Assembly: GCA_029269125.1 (NCBI GenBank)
Contig: JARHXX010000014.1
Span: forward strand, 16,269-80,268
Source of the DNA: Kiritimatiellaeota bacterium B1221
Lineage (GTDB): Bacteria; Verrucomicrobiota; Kiritimatiellia; SS1-B-03-39; UBA6053
Reading direction: 5' to 3'
Length of the DNA stretch: 64,000 nucleotides
Made by a program: the position numbers and the translations under genes. Shown here one piece after another: positions 55,016 through 63,805 of this stretch (within the stretch, counting starts at the first letter, position 1; every line of letters begins with the position of its first letter). Under the pieces are notes generated by a model. The model was not told the DNA's origin and did not search any database. It saw only the letters and a program-made list of their open reading frames with translations.

Positions 55016-55216
55016 TTTTTCTCTCGCTGAAAAGGTGAATATACGTTGCCCCCTGCCAGTGCCTTATCCGAAAATCCGAGTGATGGCGATACCGAAGGGT
55101 CACGGAAAGACAATACCGGCACAGCCCTCGGCCCAGGGACTTCCGCCAACCCGGCCCTCCCCTGTAAATTCAAATTCGTGGCTCTTCGGTGGTGACAGCC
55201 CCGGACAGCATTGTAT
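55016..55216. other. Gap between FAD enzyme and PEP-CTERM genes
   Basis: 201 bases, no gene seen; both neighbours are on the minus strand. Confidence 0.3.
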
Positions 55217-56071
55217 TTATTTTCGACGACGAAGCGCGCACGCCACTGAAAGCACTCCCAGTCCCACCAGTGTTACGGTTCCCGGCTCAGGAATAACGGT
55301 GAGAGTCGTTTGTCCGCCAACACTGGTATCAATAATAAAGTCAGCAAGATCACTACTGGCATTCCCATTGAGCCGAATACCCCCTTCGTCAATGAAGCTT
55401 TCAAAATCATAAGACGACTGCATAACAGTAAAGGTGCCTGTGCTTCCCGTGGTAAAGTTGAAAAAGCCCCCAAGTGAGTTTTGATAGCGAAAATAGTCTG
55501 CGGTAACAGATCCTCCTGAAAGATTGTAAACGCTACCCGCCTGAACCCCACTCGCAATCTCCGGCACAGACAGATACCCAGCGATCGTCATCGTTCCGCC
55601 GTATTGATTAATCGTCGCTTTCGTTTCTCGGCCAACATTAAGATTACCATCAAAAGTTGCAGTTGAGCCTGTGTACATATTCAAAATGGTGGTCTCCCCA
55701 TTCGCAAACACCCCCTCCCGCCCCATTTGTACAGAGGAAGTGGTATTACTGTCTAAATGCCCACCAGAAAGCAGGGTGATCTCTGAGTTCCCCCAGCGCA
55801 GTCCGGAGTTCGTGACAGGGTTTAGAATGGTGGATCCACCAGATACAGTGATAGATCGACCGGTCAAATCTGAGCGGGATTCCATCACTACCGTATCTCC
55901 ATTGCTGATGGTCCCGGGGTTTGACGAGGAGGGAAGCAAATTTGACCAATTTCCAGCGTCACCAATATCGTCATCAATCGTACCTGTCCAATTTGTGTCG
56001 GCGAAGGTGAAACGGCCTATGGACAAAAGAAGTCCTGCGAGAGAAATCAGTTGGATTGTTTTATTTTTCAT
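55217..56071 (-). CDS. PEP-CTERM protein, beta-solenoid type, copy 2 of tandem pair
   Basis: 284 residues. Signal peptide (cleavage near TFA), a Gly/Thr/Asn-rich body with repeated short blocks of the type GGSTILNPV, GGHLDSN, GGTMTIAG that suggest a parallel beta-helix, and the PEP-CTERM tail VIPEPGTVTLVGLGVL...RRRK. AAGGA lies before the ATG at 56071; a longer start at 56098 is open. Same architecture as the gene at 56978, and 28 bases downstream of it. Confidence 0.8.
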   Translation of the reverse strand: MKNKTIQLISLAGLLLSIGRFTFADTNWTGTIDDDIGDAGNWSNLLPSSSNPGTISNGDTVVMESRSDLTGRSITVSGGSTILNPVTNSGLRWGNSEITLLSGGHLDSNTTSSVQMGREGVFANGETTILNMYTGSTATFDGNLNVGRETKATINQYGGTMTIAGYLSVPEIASGVQAGSVYNLSGGSVTADYFRYQNSLGGFFNFTTGSTGTFTVMQSSYDFESFIDEGGIRLNGNASSDLADFIIDTSVGGQTTLTVIPEPGTVTLVGLGVLSVACALRRRK

Positions 56072-56099
56072 AATGGGTCCTTTGTAGCTTCTTTTCAAC

Positions 56100-56978
56100 T
56101 TATTTTCTGCGGCGCAGGGCGGTCACAACTGACAACATGCCCAGCCCCAGTAAAGCGATGCTTCCGGGTTCTGGCACCACCGTCAGTGTCGTCTGACCAC
56201 TGACACTTTCATCAATGATAAAATCTGCAAGGTCGCTACTGGCATTGCTGTTGAAACGAATATCGCCATCGGCAATGAAGTCTGCAAAATCAAAATTGTC
56301 TTGCAGAACCGTCAGGGAGCCCGTGCTTCCGGAAGTGAAATTAAAATGATTCAAATTCGAGGGGTCATTGTGATGGAACGACTGGAAATCCGCTACAGTG
56401 ACCGTGCCGCCACTCAGGGTGAAAATACTGCCGGGGACCGATCCACTGGCATTGGCGGCCACATACAGGACACCGGCCACATTTAAACTGCCTCCATATT
56501 GATTTACAAATCCCAATACGTTTCGCCCCACAGCCAGGCCTCCCGCAAAGTCAGCCGTTGCTCCGGAATAAATGTTCAAGGTTGTGGTGCCCAGGGCCGT
56601 CCCATTGTCATGACCGATACTGGAAACCCCGGTATAGTCGATGTCCAGATGCCCCCCGGAATTCAGCGTAATACTGCCATCATCCCAGCGAAAAGTACTG
56701 ATCCCGTCAGCATAGTGAATGGTAGAACCTCCTGATACGACATAGTGGGTGTCATCCAAATCATCCCGCCATAACATTTCCACCGTGTCCCCATTGTTAA
56801 TGATTCCATCATTTGTACCCGAATCATCCGGAAGTCCCGCACTCCAGTTGGCTGGATTATCAATATCGTTATCCGGAGAAGCGCCTCCCGTCCAAATCGT
56901 ATCCGCAACCACCAGCCTACCCGTAAATAAGAAAATGATAGCAAGACAGTAGCCTGTTTGAGTGACTTTATTTTTCAT
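56100..56978 (-). CDS. PEP-CTERM protein, beta-solenoid type, copy 1 of tandem pair
   Basis: 292 residues. Signal peptide cleaved near VVA; the same block pattern as the adjacent gene (GDTVEML, GGSTIHYAD, GGHLDID, GATADFAGGLAVGR) and the tail VVPEPGSIALLGLGML...RRRK. AAAGGAG precedes the ATG. The two genes are tandem duplicates that have diverged to roughly half identity. Probably secreted and anchored by an exosortase. A palindrome shared with 50371 lies in the promoter region. Confidence 0.82.
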   Translation of the reverse strand: MKNKVTQTGYCLAIIFLFTGRLVVADTIWTGGASPDNDIDNPANWSAGLPDDSGTNDGIINNGDTVEMLWRDDLDDTHYVVSGGSTIHYADGISTFRWDDGSITLNSGGHLDIDYTGVSSIGHDNGTALGTTTLNIYSGATADFAGGLAVGRNVLGFVNQYGGSLNVAGVLYVAANASGSVPGSIFTLSGGTVTVADFQSFHHNDPSNLNHFNFTSGSTGSLTVLQDNFDFADFIADGDIRFNSNASSDLADFIIDESVSGQTTLTVVPEPGSIALLGLGMLSVVTALRRRK

Positions 56979-57064
56979 AAGAATTCTCCTTTAATGATAT
57001 TGGACCCTGCAGCACTCGCGGAAGAATAAGGTGCCTTCCTTGAAAACATGCAACGGCCTTCAAA

Positions 57065-57080
57065 ATGATTACGTATACAT
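57065..57080. promoter_or_regulatory. LacI-like palindromic operator, copy 2
   Basis: On the minus strand ATGTATACGTAATCAT; one base differs from copy 1 at 50371-50386 and the next four bases are also shared. It lies just downstream of the candidate -10 for the tandem PEP-CTERM genes. Confidence 0.6.
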
Positions 57081-57085
57081 TTGAA

Positions 57086-57114
57086 AGAGTAGATGGATAG
57101 AAAAGAACTGTCAA
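57086..57114 (-). promoter_or_regulatory. Candidate promoter for the tandem PEP-CTERM genes
   Basis: Minus strand: perfect TTGACA (57114-57109), 17-base spacer, TACTCT (57091-57086). The -10 is poor, but the -35 and spacer match the pseudopilin promoter. The rest of 56979-57311 holds a CCCGGGCG/CGCCCGGG hairpin at 57273-57300 and no gene. Confidence 0.45.
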
Positions 57115-57311
57115 GGAATAACTTTTCAGGTAACAGTCGTGTGCCTGCGCCGGAATATCCTCAACCACAGGCAGGATATTTAAACTTCGGCCCGTGCATT
57201 TTCCAATCCACAGCTCCCCTCCCAGGCAGAGGTAAAAATCCGGAGACCGTGGTTTCATACACCCGCAGTCTGCCCGGGCGGTCTCAAAACAACGCCCGGG
57301 GAGTGCGCTGA

Positions 57312-57944
57312 CTACCTTTCATTCCATCCTTTGCCATCAAAAATTTTCGGCATACATTTTTGAATACGTGCAATTTTGGTTTTCGACTGCTTGGCCGACG
57401 AAAAATGGAGCAAATACCCCCGCTGTCTTCCCGGTGTTAATGCCTCAAAAGCTTTTTTAAAATCGGGCTCTTTGGAAAAGACCGTTTCCAGTTCCCCGGG
57501 AAGCGCAAGCCGAACCGCCTTTTCCGGTTTGGCCTGTTTACCGGATTCTTCGATCGCCACCGCCTCTGCAATGTAACCCTGCAACTGCGTTTTCAGCCGT
57601 TCGGCTTTCTCCACATCCGTGAAGCGGATCACCCGGGCAAAGCGGGAGTTTTCTCCCGGCTTCTCCAAAAGGTGATCCGGATCTTTCATTTCCGCTCCTC
57701 TGAAAAAAGACAAGGTCACCGACTCCTTAAACGCACTGAGAATGAGAACGTTTCTCCCTTTAAATGTGTAACAGGGCACAGACCATTTAATTTCTTCCGT
57801 CAGCGCCGTTTCCTGCAGAATCGCTCTCAATCCCTGAAGCACATCCACCCAAGCATGCACCTTACAGCCAGGAGTGGCACCCAGCGGACACCGTCCACAT
57901 CCATCCTTAAAGTATTCATCTACATTTTCAGGCTTTAGCGTCAT
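57312..57944 (-). CDS. YdeI/OmdA-like protein with DUF1801 domain
   Basis: 210 residues, cytoplasmic. N-terminal C16-x2-C19-x7-C27-x2-H30 (CGRCPLGATPGCKVH) is a possible metal site. The DUF1801 (YdhG-like) part contains IKWSVPCYTFKGRNVLILSAFKESVTLSFF; the C-terminal part (FKKAFEALTPGRQRGYLLHFSSAKQSKTKIARI) matches the YdeI/OmdA family, reported to be linked to envelope stress and peptide resistance in enteric bacteria. Role here unknown. A GC-rich hairpin without a T-run follows the stop. Confidence 0.8.
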   Translation of the reverse strand: MTLKPENVDEYFKDGCGRCPLGATPGCKVHAWVDVLQGLRAILQETALTEEIKWSVPCYTFKGRNVLILSAFKESVTLSFFRGAEMKDPDHLLEKPGENSRFARVIRFTDVEKAERLKTQLQGYIAEAVAIEESGKQAKPEKAVRLALPGELETVFSKEPDFKKAFEALTPGRQRGYLLHFSSAKQSKTKIARIQKCMPKIFDGKGWNER

Positions 57945-58025
57945 AATTTTTTCCCATGTTCATGAAAGCGCGTCAAGAGCACCTCCTTATAACAGCACAT
58001 GTAAAATACGACAATCCGCCCTTTC

Positions 58026-58048
58026 ATCGCACATCGGCGATGTGCGAT
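58026..58048. repeat. 23-bp near-perfect palindrome
   Basis: ATCGCACATCG and CGATGTGCGAT separated by one base. It lies between two leftward genes with no T-run. Confidence 0.6.
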
Positions 58049-58097
58049 TCATTCGCCAAGCCCGATGACGCGTCGGCAGGGTTGTGTGTAAAAAACC

Positions 58098-58925
58098 TTA
58101 TTCGCCCGCAGGAGGGATGAGATCCATTTTTTTGCCGAGCACCAAACAGTTGAACAGGTAACGGCCCACTTGGTCGCGGGTCATATAGGCATTGCTCCCT
58201 TTGGCTTCGCTGAGATGCACCACGGTTTGCTCACGAAGGTCAAAAATCCGCAAGGTCAACCCCTGCTTTTCCCACAGTGCAGGATCTTCCAGATCAGAAT
58301 CGGATGAGAGACGCAAAAGCTTGCCACCCGTCTCCCAGAAAACCCAAATTTCATTACTCACAGGTGAAAGCGGTGAAAGAAAAACCCGCTGCTGACCGGA
58401 GGGAGGCTCCTCCCCTCTCTGTTGATAATATTCCATCAGATGAGTGCGGGATGCTTCGCGCAGCGCTTCCAGAAATTTTCCTTCGGGATAGACGGCATGC
58501 GCCCGTTGCGCAAATGCAAAGGCTTCAATTTCCGCGTACGGTATTTGATACGCCATATACCCCTCGGCACTTTCAGGCGGGAGTCCGCGCAGAATATTGG
58601 AGACTTTAAACCCCTTGTTCCTTACCCGGATCCCCATCTTTTCAATTTCGTAATCCGCCTTTCTCATCACCACTTGCAGGTTCATTTGCGGCATCCAAAT
58701 TTCGAACATTCGGGATTGATCCCCATCATCAAGCTCATGCTTCAATTCACGCACCCAATAAACCAGGTCTTTGTCTTTCATCACCTGATCCAGGTCATTC
58801 TCGTCGAGCACCCAGCGGTACAAGTGAATCGTGGTTTGCATCAACAAGTCATCATCCACGCCCTCCGGTAAGGGTGCGGCATTCAAAGCGGGGAGAAAGA
58901 GTGCAAAAAGGAGAAGCGTTTTCAT
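58098..58925 (-). CDS. Secreted protein, unknown, paired with upstream gene
   Basis: 275 residues with signal peptide (MKTLLLFALFLPALNAAP). Mature part is mixed alpha/beta and shows no motif that I recognise. Acidic at its N-terminus (PEGVDDDLL). The ATG at 58925 has AAGGAAA upstream and begins 7 bases after the previous stop, so the two are one operon; the open frame to 59012 is not used. Confidence 0.7.
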   Translation of the reverse strand: MKTLLLFALFLPALNAAPLPEGVDDDLLMQTTIHLYRWVLDENDLDQVMKDKDLVYWVRELKHELDDGDQSRMFEIWMPQMNLQVVMRKADYEIEKMGIRVRNKGFKVSNILRGLPPESAEGYMAYQIPYAEIEAFAFAQRAHAVYPEGKFLEALREASRTHLMEYYQQRGEEPPSGQQRVFLSPLSPVSNEIWVFWETGGKLLRLSSDSDLEDPALWEKQGLTLRIFDLREQTVVHLSEAKGSNAYMTRDQVGRYLFNCLVLGKKMDLIPPAGE

Positions 58926-58932
58926 AATTTCC

Positions 58933-59580
58933 TTATAACTTTTGTAGCGTAAAAAAGCGGTTACCACCCAGCGAGCCGGACTGCTGATCCGGGATACGGA
59001 TAAAATTTCCACCAGGATTGTAAATATCCTTATCGGTCATCCAGGAATAGGCACGTCCCGTCACCGGCGTGTTACGCACCAAAGACATGGTCGCGAATTT
59101 ATCCGCCTCCACAATGCCCCCCGTCATGTAGGCCGAAGCCAAACCCTGCCCATACGCCATCAACCGGGCAAATTTTCCCGGGGCACCGTCATTGGCGATC
59201 CCCTTGAGATAATCCAGACGTTTCTCCACCCGGGGCACCGCCACAAATTGGCCGGAGGCATTGCGGTAGAACCCATCACACTGCCCGTGTTCACCCCCGG
59301 TGGTAATCACATCAATAATATCCGTGGTCGTGACCGCCGCAATCTGCGATTGACGGTAACCATCGGGAATATGCTTAATACGCGAATCCAACACATGCAA
59401 AATTTGCAACATACAGGCTTTGGTATCCGCCTCGCTTTTCCAGCCGCGCTCACCGGGGAATGGCGATTCATTCAATAATAGCCTCGCCAAATAGCCCTCC
59501 CGTGAAGTGGCAGGTTTCAGCGCAACTTCCGCATGCAAAAGAGACGAGCAACAAATGAGGAACACAAAGATGATTTTCAT
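58933..59580 (-). CDS. Secreted protein, unknown
   Basis: 215 residues. Signal peptide MKIIFVFLICCSSLLHAE. The mature sequence begins YLARLLLNESPFPGE and has DSRIKHIPDGY, both loosely reminiscent of the start of cell-wall hydrolase domains, but the usual catalytic signature is not convincing. The C-terminal part contains a Gly-rich stretch GGNFIRIPDQQSGSLGGNRF. ATG at 59580 has GGAG upstream. Same operon as the gene at 58925 and probably downstream of the antiporter. Confidence 0.65.
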   Translation of the reverse strand: MKIIFVFLICCSSLLHAEVALKPATSREGYLARLLLNESPFPGERGWKSEADTKACMLQILHVLDSRIKHIPDGYRQSQIAAVTTTDIIDVITTGGEHGQCDGFYRNASGQFVAVPRVEKRLDYLKGIANDGAPGKFARLMAYGQGLASAYMTGGIVEADKFATMSLVRNTPVTGRAYSWMTDKDIYNPGGNFIRIPDQQSGSLGGNRFFTLQKL

Positions 59581-59596
59581 AAACGATCTCCGGACA

Positions 59597-60601
59597 TTAG
59601 GAGCCAAGCACTGACCGAATGAGAAGTCCAGTGTAAATCAGAAAGCTCAGGAGGTAGATCCCGCCTTCAATTCGATTGATACGCCCCCGCCCCTTCCGTC
59701 CCCATCCGAAGACAAAAAGCGACACCGTCAGTATCAACATAAACGGGAAATCACGCTGCAGAATTTCCGCATCCAAACCAAAGGGATGAATGCTGCCCGC
59801 AATGCCCACCACCGCCAGCGTGTTAAACAAGTTCGATCCCACCACATTGCCAATGGCCATATCATGCTCCCCTTTCCGCACCGCAGTCAACGTGGATGCC
59901 AGTTCGGGCAAAGAAGTGCCAATCGCCACTACCGTTAAGCCGATAATTAATTCACTCACCCCTGCCATGGTCGCCAACGCCACCGCGCCCCATACCAGGG
60001 CCCTGGAACTGATTAAAAGCACCACCATGCCCAGCACCAACTGCCCCAGAGATTTCCGCATCGGGGAGCTCCCGGCCGGGGGCATCTCTTCAGACAGGGT
60101 TTGCAGCAATTCATCCTGTGGACGCCGAAAAGAAAGCCAAACGGTCCAGGACATCGACGCCACAAACACTCCGATTAAAATAACCCCGTCCATCCGGGAA
60201 AGTTCACCATCCGCAATCAACCCCAAGCTAATCAGTGTCACCCCCGTCAACAACGGAAACTCCCGCCGTAAAATATTGGAATGCACCTGAATCGGAATCA
60301 CCAATGAAGTGACTCCGAGAATTAATGAGATGTTCGCAATGTTGGAACCAAAAGCATTTCCGAGCGCCAACGCCGGTTTTCCTTCAAGCGCAGAAAAAGC
60401 GGATACCACCATTTCAGGTGCGGAGGTGCCAAAGCCTACAATCACCATCCCGATCACAATCGGGGAGATTCCCAAATGCCGGGCAACTCCGGAGGCACCC
60501 TCAACAAACACATCCGAACTCTTAATCAGTAGCCAAAGGCCGCCAAAAAGCGCCAACACCGGAAACAGCCATGCCGGCCCCCAGGAAAGGATCTCAGACA
60601 T
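59597..60601 (-). CDS. Calcium/sodium antiporter (YrbG type, CaCA superfamily)
   Basis: 334 residues, about 10 helices, with the two inverted alpha repeats: VGFGTSAPEMVVSAFSA...ALGNAFGSNIANISLILG and VAIGTSLPELASTLTAV...AIGNVVGSNLFNTLAVVG, each with the GT/SxxPE and GNxxGSNxxN blocks that bind the cation. Exchanges calcium or another divalent cation for sodium or potassium. The ATG at 60601 overlaps the previous stop by 8 bases; a longer frame is open to 60622. It is downstream of the methyltransferase gene in one transcript. Confidence 0.9.
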   Translation of the reverse strand: MSEILSWGPAWLFPVLALFGGLWLLIKSSDVFVEGASGVARHLGISPIVIGMVIVGFGTSAPEMVVSAFSALEGKPALALGNAFGSNIANISLILGVTSLVIPIQVHSNILRREFPLLTGVTLISLGLIADGELSRMDGVILIGVFVASMSWTVWLSFRRPQDELLQTLSEEMPPAGSSPMRKSLGQLVLGMVVLLISSRALVWGAVALATMAGVSELIIGLTVVAIGTSLPELASTLTAVRKGEHDMAIGNVVGSNLFNTLAVVGIAGSIHPFGLDAEILQRDFPFMLILTVSLFVFGWGRKGRGRINRIEGGIYLLSFLIYTGLLIRSVLGS

Positions 60602-61487
60602 CATAGGCCTCATCATCCCCACCTAAATCCTCAAAATCAGGATCTTCCTTGTAGGGAGAGAGCGACTGTCCGGGCTCAAATTCTTTTTGACGCCAATATT
60701 CACCCAGCACAATCCCCGTGGCGGTGGCCACATTCAAACTCTCCACGTTTTCGGAACCGGGAATCCGAATAATCTGATCGGCATCTTCAATTAAAAAATC
60801 ACTTAATCCACTGGACTCCGGTCCCATCATCAAGAGCATCTTGTCCGGCAAATCCGTTTTGTAGATATTTTCGCCCTGATGACTGCTGGTGGCCACAACC
60901 GTATATCCCGCCGCCTTAAAAATGGGCAGGGCTTCACTCAAACGGCCGCCATGCACAAACTGAACAAATTCCGCCCCGCCCTCAGCCGAACGCAAAGAGG
61001 AGCCATTCTGGGAAACCACCGCATCACTTACCAGCAAGCCTTCCACCCCGAAATGCGCACAAGTGCGAAGAATCGAACCCACATTGTGGGGGTTTCCCAA
61101 CCGTTCCAGCGCCACCAGACAATCCGTATCCAACTCAATGGAGGCATCCAAATATTCTTTGATGGTGAAAGGATCAATTTTCTTCACCAGAAAACAAATA
61201 CCCTGATGGCTCCGGGTTTCCGCAATCTTATCCAGCTCGTAGCTGTCCACAATCCGGTAGGCTTTACGCGCCTTGGCACAGGCCTTCATGATATATCCGA
61301 ATCGGTAAGCCACATCTTCTGCAAAGTAAGCCCGGACAATTTGATCCTGGCGGTGCTCAAAGAATGCCCGGCAGGCATTTACCCCGAAAATTTTCATTTC
61401 CATAGGGTCTTCAACGGACACCCGCTGAAAGGACGGGCGGTTGTCCTGATTTTCATCATCCGGGTACATGCTAGATTCTCTCTCCAT
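60594..61487 (-). CDS. SpoU/TrmH-family RNA 2'-O-methyltransferase
   Basis: 297 residues. N-terminal substrate-binding domain, then the SpoU domain with the three motifs: ERLGNPHNVGSILRTC, LMMGPESSGLSD and IPGSENVESLNVATATGIVL, which form the trefoil-knot SAM site. Methylates the ribose 2'-O of rRNA or tRNA. The ATG at 61487 has GAGG six bases upstream; 61469 is also possible. Overlaps the antiporter gene start by 8 bases. Confidence 0.9.
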   Translation of the reverse strand: MERESSMYPDDENQDNRPSFQRVSVEDPMEMKIFGVNACRAFFEHRQDQIVRAYFAEDVAYRFGYIMKACAKARKAYRIVDSYELDKIAETRSHQGICFLVKKIDPFTIKEYLDASIELDTDCLVALERLGNPHNVGSILRTCAHFGVEGLLVSDAVVSQNGSSLRSAEGGAEFVQFVHGGRLSEALPIFKAAGYTVVATSSHQGENIYKTDLPDKMLLMMGPESSGLSDFLIEDADQIIRIPGSENVESLNVATATGIVLGEYWRQKEFEPGQSLSPYKEDPDFEDLGGDDEAYDV

Positions 61488-61570
61488 CTCAATCCTCTCT
61501 ATTTTTGTGACTAATATAGGGCTAGGTTCATGATTCTACCAGAGGGAGGCGCAGGGCACAATCCCCGAAT

Positions 61571-63151
61571 TTAACTCACATATATGCAGGCCGCCATGTG
61601 GGCATCCACTTTTTCCGCGAGTTGTTTCACCAATTCCGCAGGTGCCGCCTGGTTCAGTTTCAGTACCGCGATGGAGCAGTCCCCCTTCTCATTATGAGGA
61701 TTGCGCACATCATCAATATTGATTCCTGCCTCCGCCACCGCGGCCGCAATCGTGCCCAGTACCCCGGGACGATCTTGAAAACTGAGCACCAGGGTATGCC
61801 CCTTCGGATCGAAGTACAGTTTCTCGAAACTGTTGATACGGGCAATCATCACCTGGTTTTCCGCAACCGTTCCGCGAATCGAAACAGATTTCAGCACCTC
61901 CGGACCGCTTTCAACCGACATATCCACGGTAATGGAGTTCCCATACCCTTTCTGGTTGTCGACATTGCGTTTGCAGTACTCAATCCCGTTCTCCTCCAGC
62001 ACATTCAGCGCCGCTTTGTGATCCAAAGAACGGTCAAAATCAGGGTTGATTGCCGTGACCATGGGAACGACCAGCCAGTCCGAAAATTCCGCCAAATCAC
62101 CATAAACAGAGGTTTCCAGCAGTTTTACCCGTTTGTCAGCACCCAACATCCCGCGGGCCATGGTCGTCAGGGTATAAGCCAAATCACCATAGGCTTCGTC
62201 CAATCCTTCCGGAATGTCACGGTTCACAATAAATGTCGTCAGACCTTTTTCATCAAACTCCACCAAAATACGCGCCGCCATTTTTGCCGCATTTTCGTTG
62301 GCTTCAACCGAGCTGGCACCCAAATGAGGCAGCATAATGTCCGCAATATCCGCTTCGGGTTTGTCGCCGGCCTCATCTTTGGGATACACATCGTTTAAGA
62401 AACGAATGTTCTTTTCAGCTTTCAGTGCACGCAAATCGTCATGATTGACCACCCCGTGACGTGCACAGTTGATCAAAGTCGCTCCGTTTTTCATTTTGCT
62501 GAACAAATCTTTATTGATCAGTCCCTTGGTGGCCGCATTCTCCGGAATGTGCAGGGTGATGTAATCGGATACAGAAAAAAGCTCTTCCAGAGACATCAGC
62601 TCGACTCCCAAAGCTTCAGCCCGGTCACTGCTAATCATCGGATCAAACCCAACCATCCGCATTTCAAATCCGGACAAACGCTTGAGCGTCAACCGGCCAA
62701 TATGTCCCAATCCCACTACCCCAACCGTTTTACCGGTGATTTCACGGCCCATAAATTTGGATTTTTCCCACAGTCCCTGACGCACAGAGGCATCGGCGGG
62801 AATCAAATGACGCGCATCGGCCAGCATCAGCGCCACCACTTCTTCCGCCACCGCGTTGGAATTGGCACCCGGCGTGTTCATCACATCGATCCCGCGCTTG
62901 CGCGCCGCCTGAATATCAATGGTATTGTAGCCCGCACCGGCACGAATAATCACTTTTAACTTGGGAAAAGCATTAATGACTTCTTCAGTCACCTTTTCAG
63001 AACGTACGATAAATGCATAGGCGTCCGCATGGGTCGCCGCCAATTCAAGCAAATCAACGCCCGGGCATTGCTCGACCGTGTAGCCGCCATGGGCAATGAG
63101 CATTTCTTTCGCAACGGCATCCAATTTGGTGGGGATCAGTACTTTTTTCAT
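61571..63151 (-). CDS. serA: D-3-phosphoglycerate dehydrogenase (long form)
   Basis: 526 residues: substrate/nucleotide domains, the intervening ASB domain and a C-terminal ACT domain, as in the mycobacterial-type enzyme. NAD motif GLGHIGR at 147-153, catalytic arginine R231 (INCARHGVV) and histidine H276 (MLPHLGAS). The normal EP glutamate motif reads DVYPKDEAG and the G after CAR is H. First step of serine synthesis from glycolysis; the ACT domain suggests serine control. I choose the ATG at 63151; the frame stays open to 63229 but the longer N-terminus is not typical. Confidence 0.93.
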   Translation of the reverse strand: MKKVLIPTKLDAVAKEMLIAHGGYTVEQCPGVDLLELAATHADAYAFIVRSEKVTEEVINAFPKLKVIIRAGAGYNTIDIQAARKRGIDVMNTPGANSNAVAEEVVALMLADARHLIPADASVRQGLWEKSKFMGREITGKTVGVVGLGHIGRLTLKRLSGFEMRMVGFDPMISSDRAEALGVELMSLEELFSVSDYITLHIPENAATKGLINKDLFSKMKNGATLINCARHGVVNHDDLRALKAEKNIRFLNDVYPKDEAGDKPEADIADIMLPHLGASSVEANENAAKMAARILVEFDEKGLTTFIVNRDIPEGLDEAYGDLAYTLTTMARGMLGADKRVKLLETSVYGDLAEFSDWLVVPMVTAINPDFDRSLDHKAALNVLEENGIEYCKRNVDNQKGYGNSITVDMSVESGPEVLKSVSIRGTVAENQVMIARINSFEKLYFDPKGHTLVLSFQDRPGVLGTIAAAVAEAGINIDDVRNPHNEKGDCSIAVLKLNQAAPAELVKQLAEKVDAHMAACIYVS

Positions 63152-63325
63152 GTTAAAATAAGGGTTTAGAATGAATGAGAACAACAATTGCCCGCCTTTT
63201 AACGCCGAAACAGCCGGAATCAACTGCACAAGCCAACTAATTGTGAGAGGCCCTCATCGCCCCTCCCCCAAAACCACTGAAAAATAAAGCGGTTTCAAAC
63301 GGATTCCTCGCTCTATCGACCCAAC

Positions 63326-63363
63326 AAAAACTTGTGCGACCACCGGAAAGGTGACCACACAAG
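63326..63363 (-). terminator. Intrinsic terminator of the EF-hand gene
   Basis: On the minus strand CTTGTG...CACAAG with inner CACC/GGTG stem, then TTTTTGTT. It separates the EF-hand gene from serA. Confidence 0.65.
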
Positions 63364-63396
63364 CTGATACGCATATAAATAGAATGTCTCTCCGCC

Positions 63397-63666
63397 TTAT
63401 CGGCGTCCACCTTTGGCGGGAGGACCGGAGGGAAGTTCTTCTTCAGTCAGAAATTCATCCTTGTTCACATCAAACTGGGTGAAATGTTCTGCCGGACCGT
63501 CGAATTCGGTTTTAGAGATCTTTCCATCACCGTCTTTGTCGAGCTTCTCAATTAATGCCTTGGCACTGGGAGGCTTTTTACCATCTTTACCGGCATCACC
63601 GGGCTGGGCCATGGCGCTTCCCGCTGCAAGAAAAAGCAGTATCATTGCGGTCAAAGTTGTCTTCAT
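63397..63666 (-). CDS. Small secreted EF-hand protein
   Basis: 89 residues. Signal peptide cleaved near AMAQ, then two EF-hand loops: DKDGDGKISKTEF (canonical 12-residue loop) and DVNKDEFLTEEEL. The first is complete; the second has no glycine at position 6 (E instead) and may bind weakly. A periplasmic or secreted calcium-binding role. AAAGGAAA precedes the ATG at 63666; a longer start at 63714 is unlikely because it lacks a signal peptide start. Confidence 0.85.
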   Translation of the reverse strand: MKTTLTAMILLFLAAGSAMAQPGDAGKDGKKPPSAKALIEKLDKDGDGKISKTEFDGPAEHFTQFDVNKDEFLTEEELPSGPPAKGGRR

Positions 63667-63805
63667 GTCGTTTCCTTTGGTTTGGGTTATGTTGACAGGT
63701 GAAAGATGCCACAATCCACCTTAAGATTGGATGAAGGGGATTTTTTTATTCCCCCCTCTCATCAAATAGAATCCCGACCATCACCGGCTTTTTTAAAAAA
63801 ATCAC

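Noticed and set aside
63230..63396. Riboswitch upstream of serA
   Set aside because: The only structure here is a terminator for the preceding EF-hand gene.
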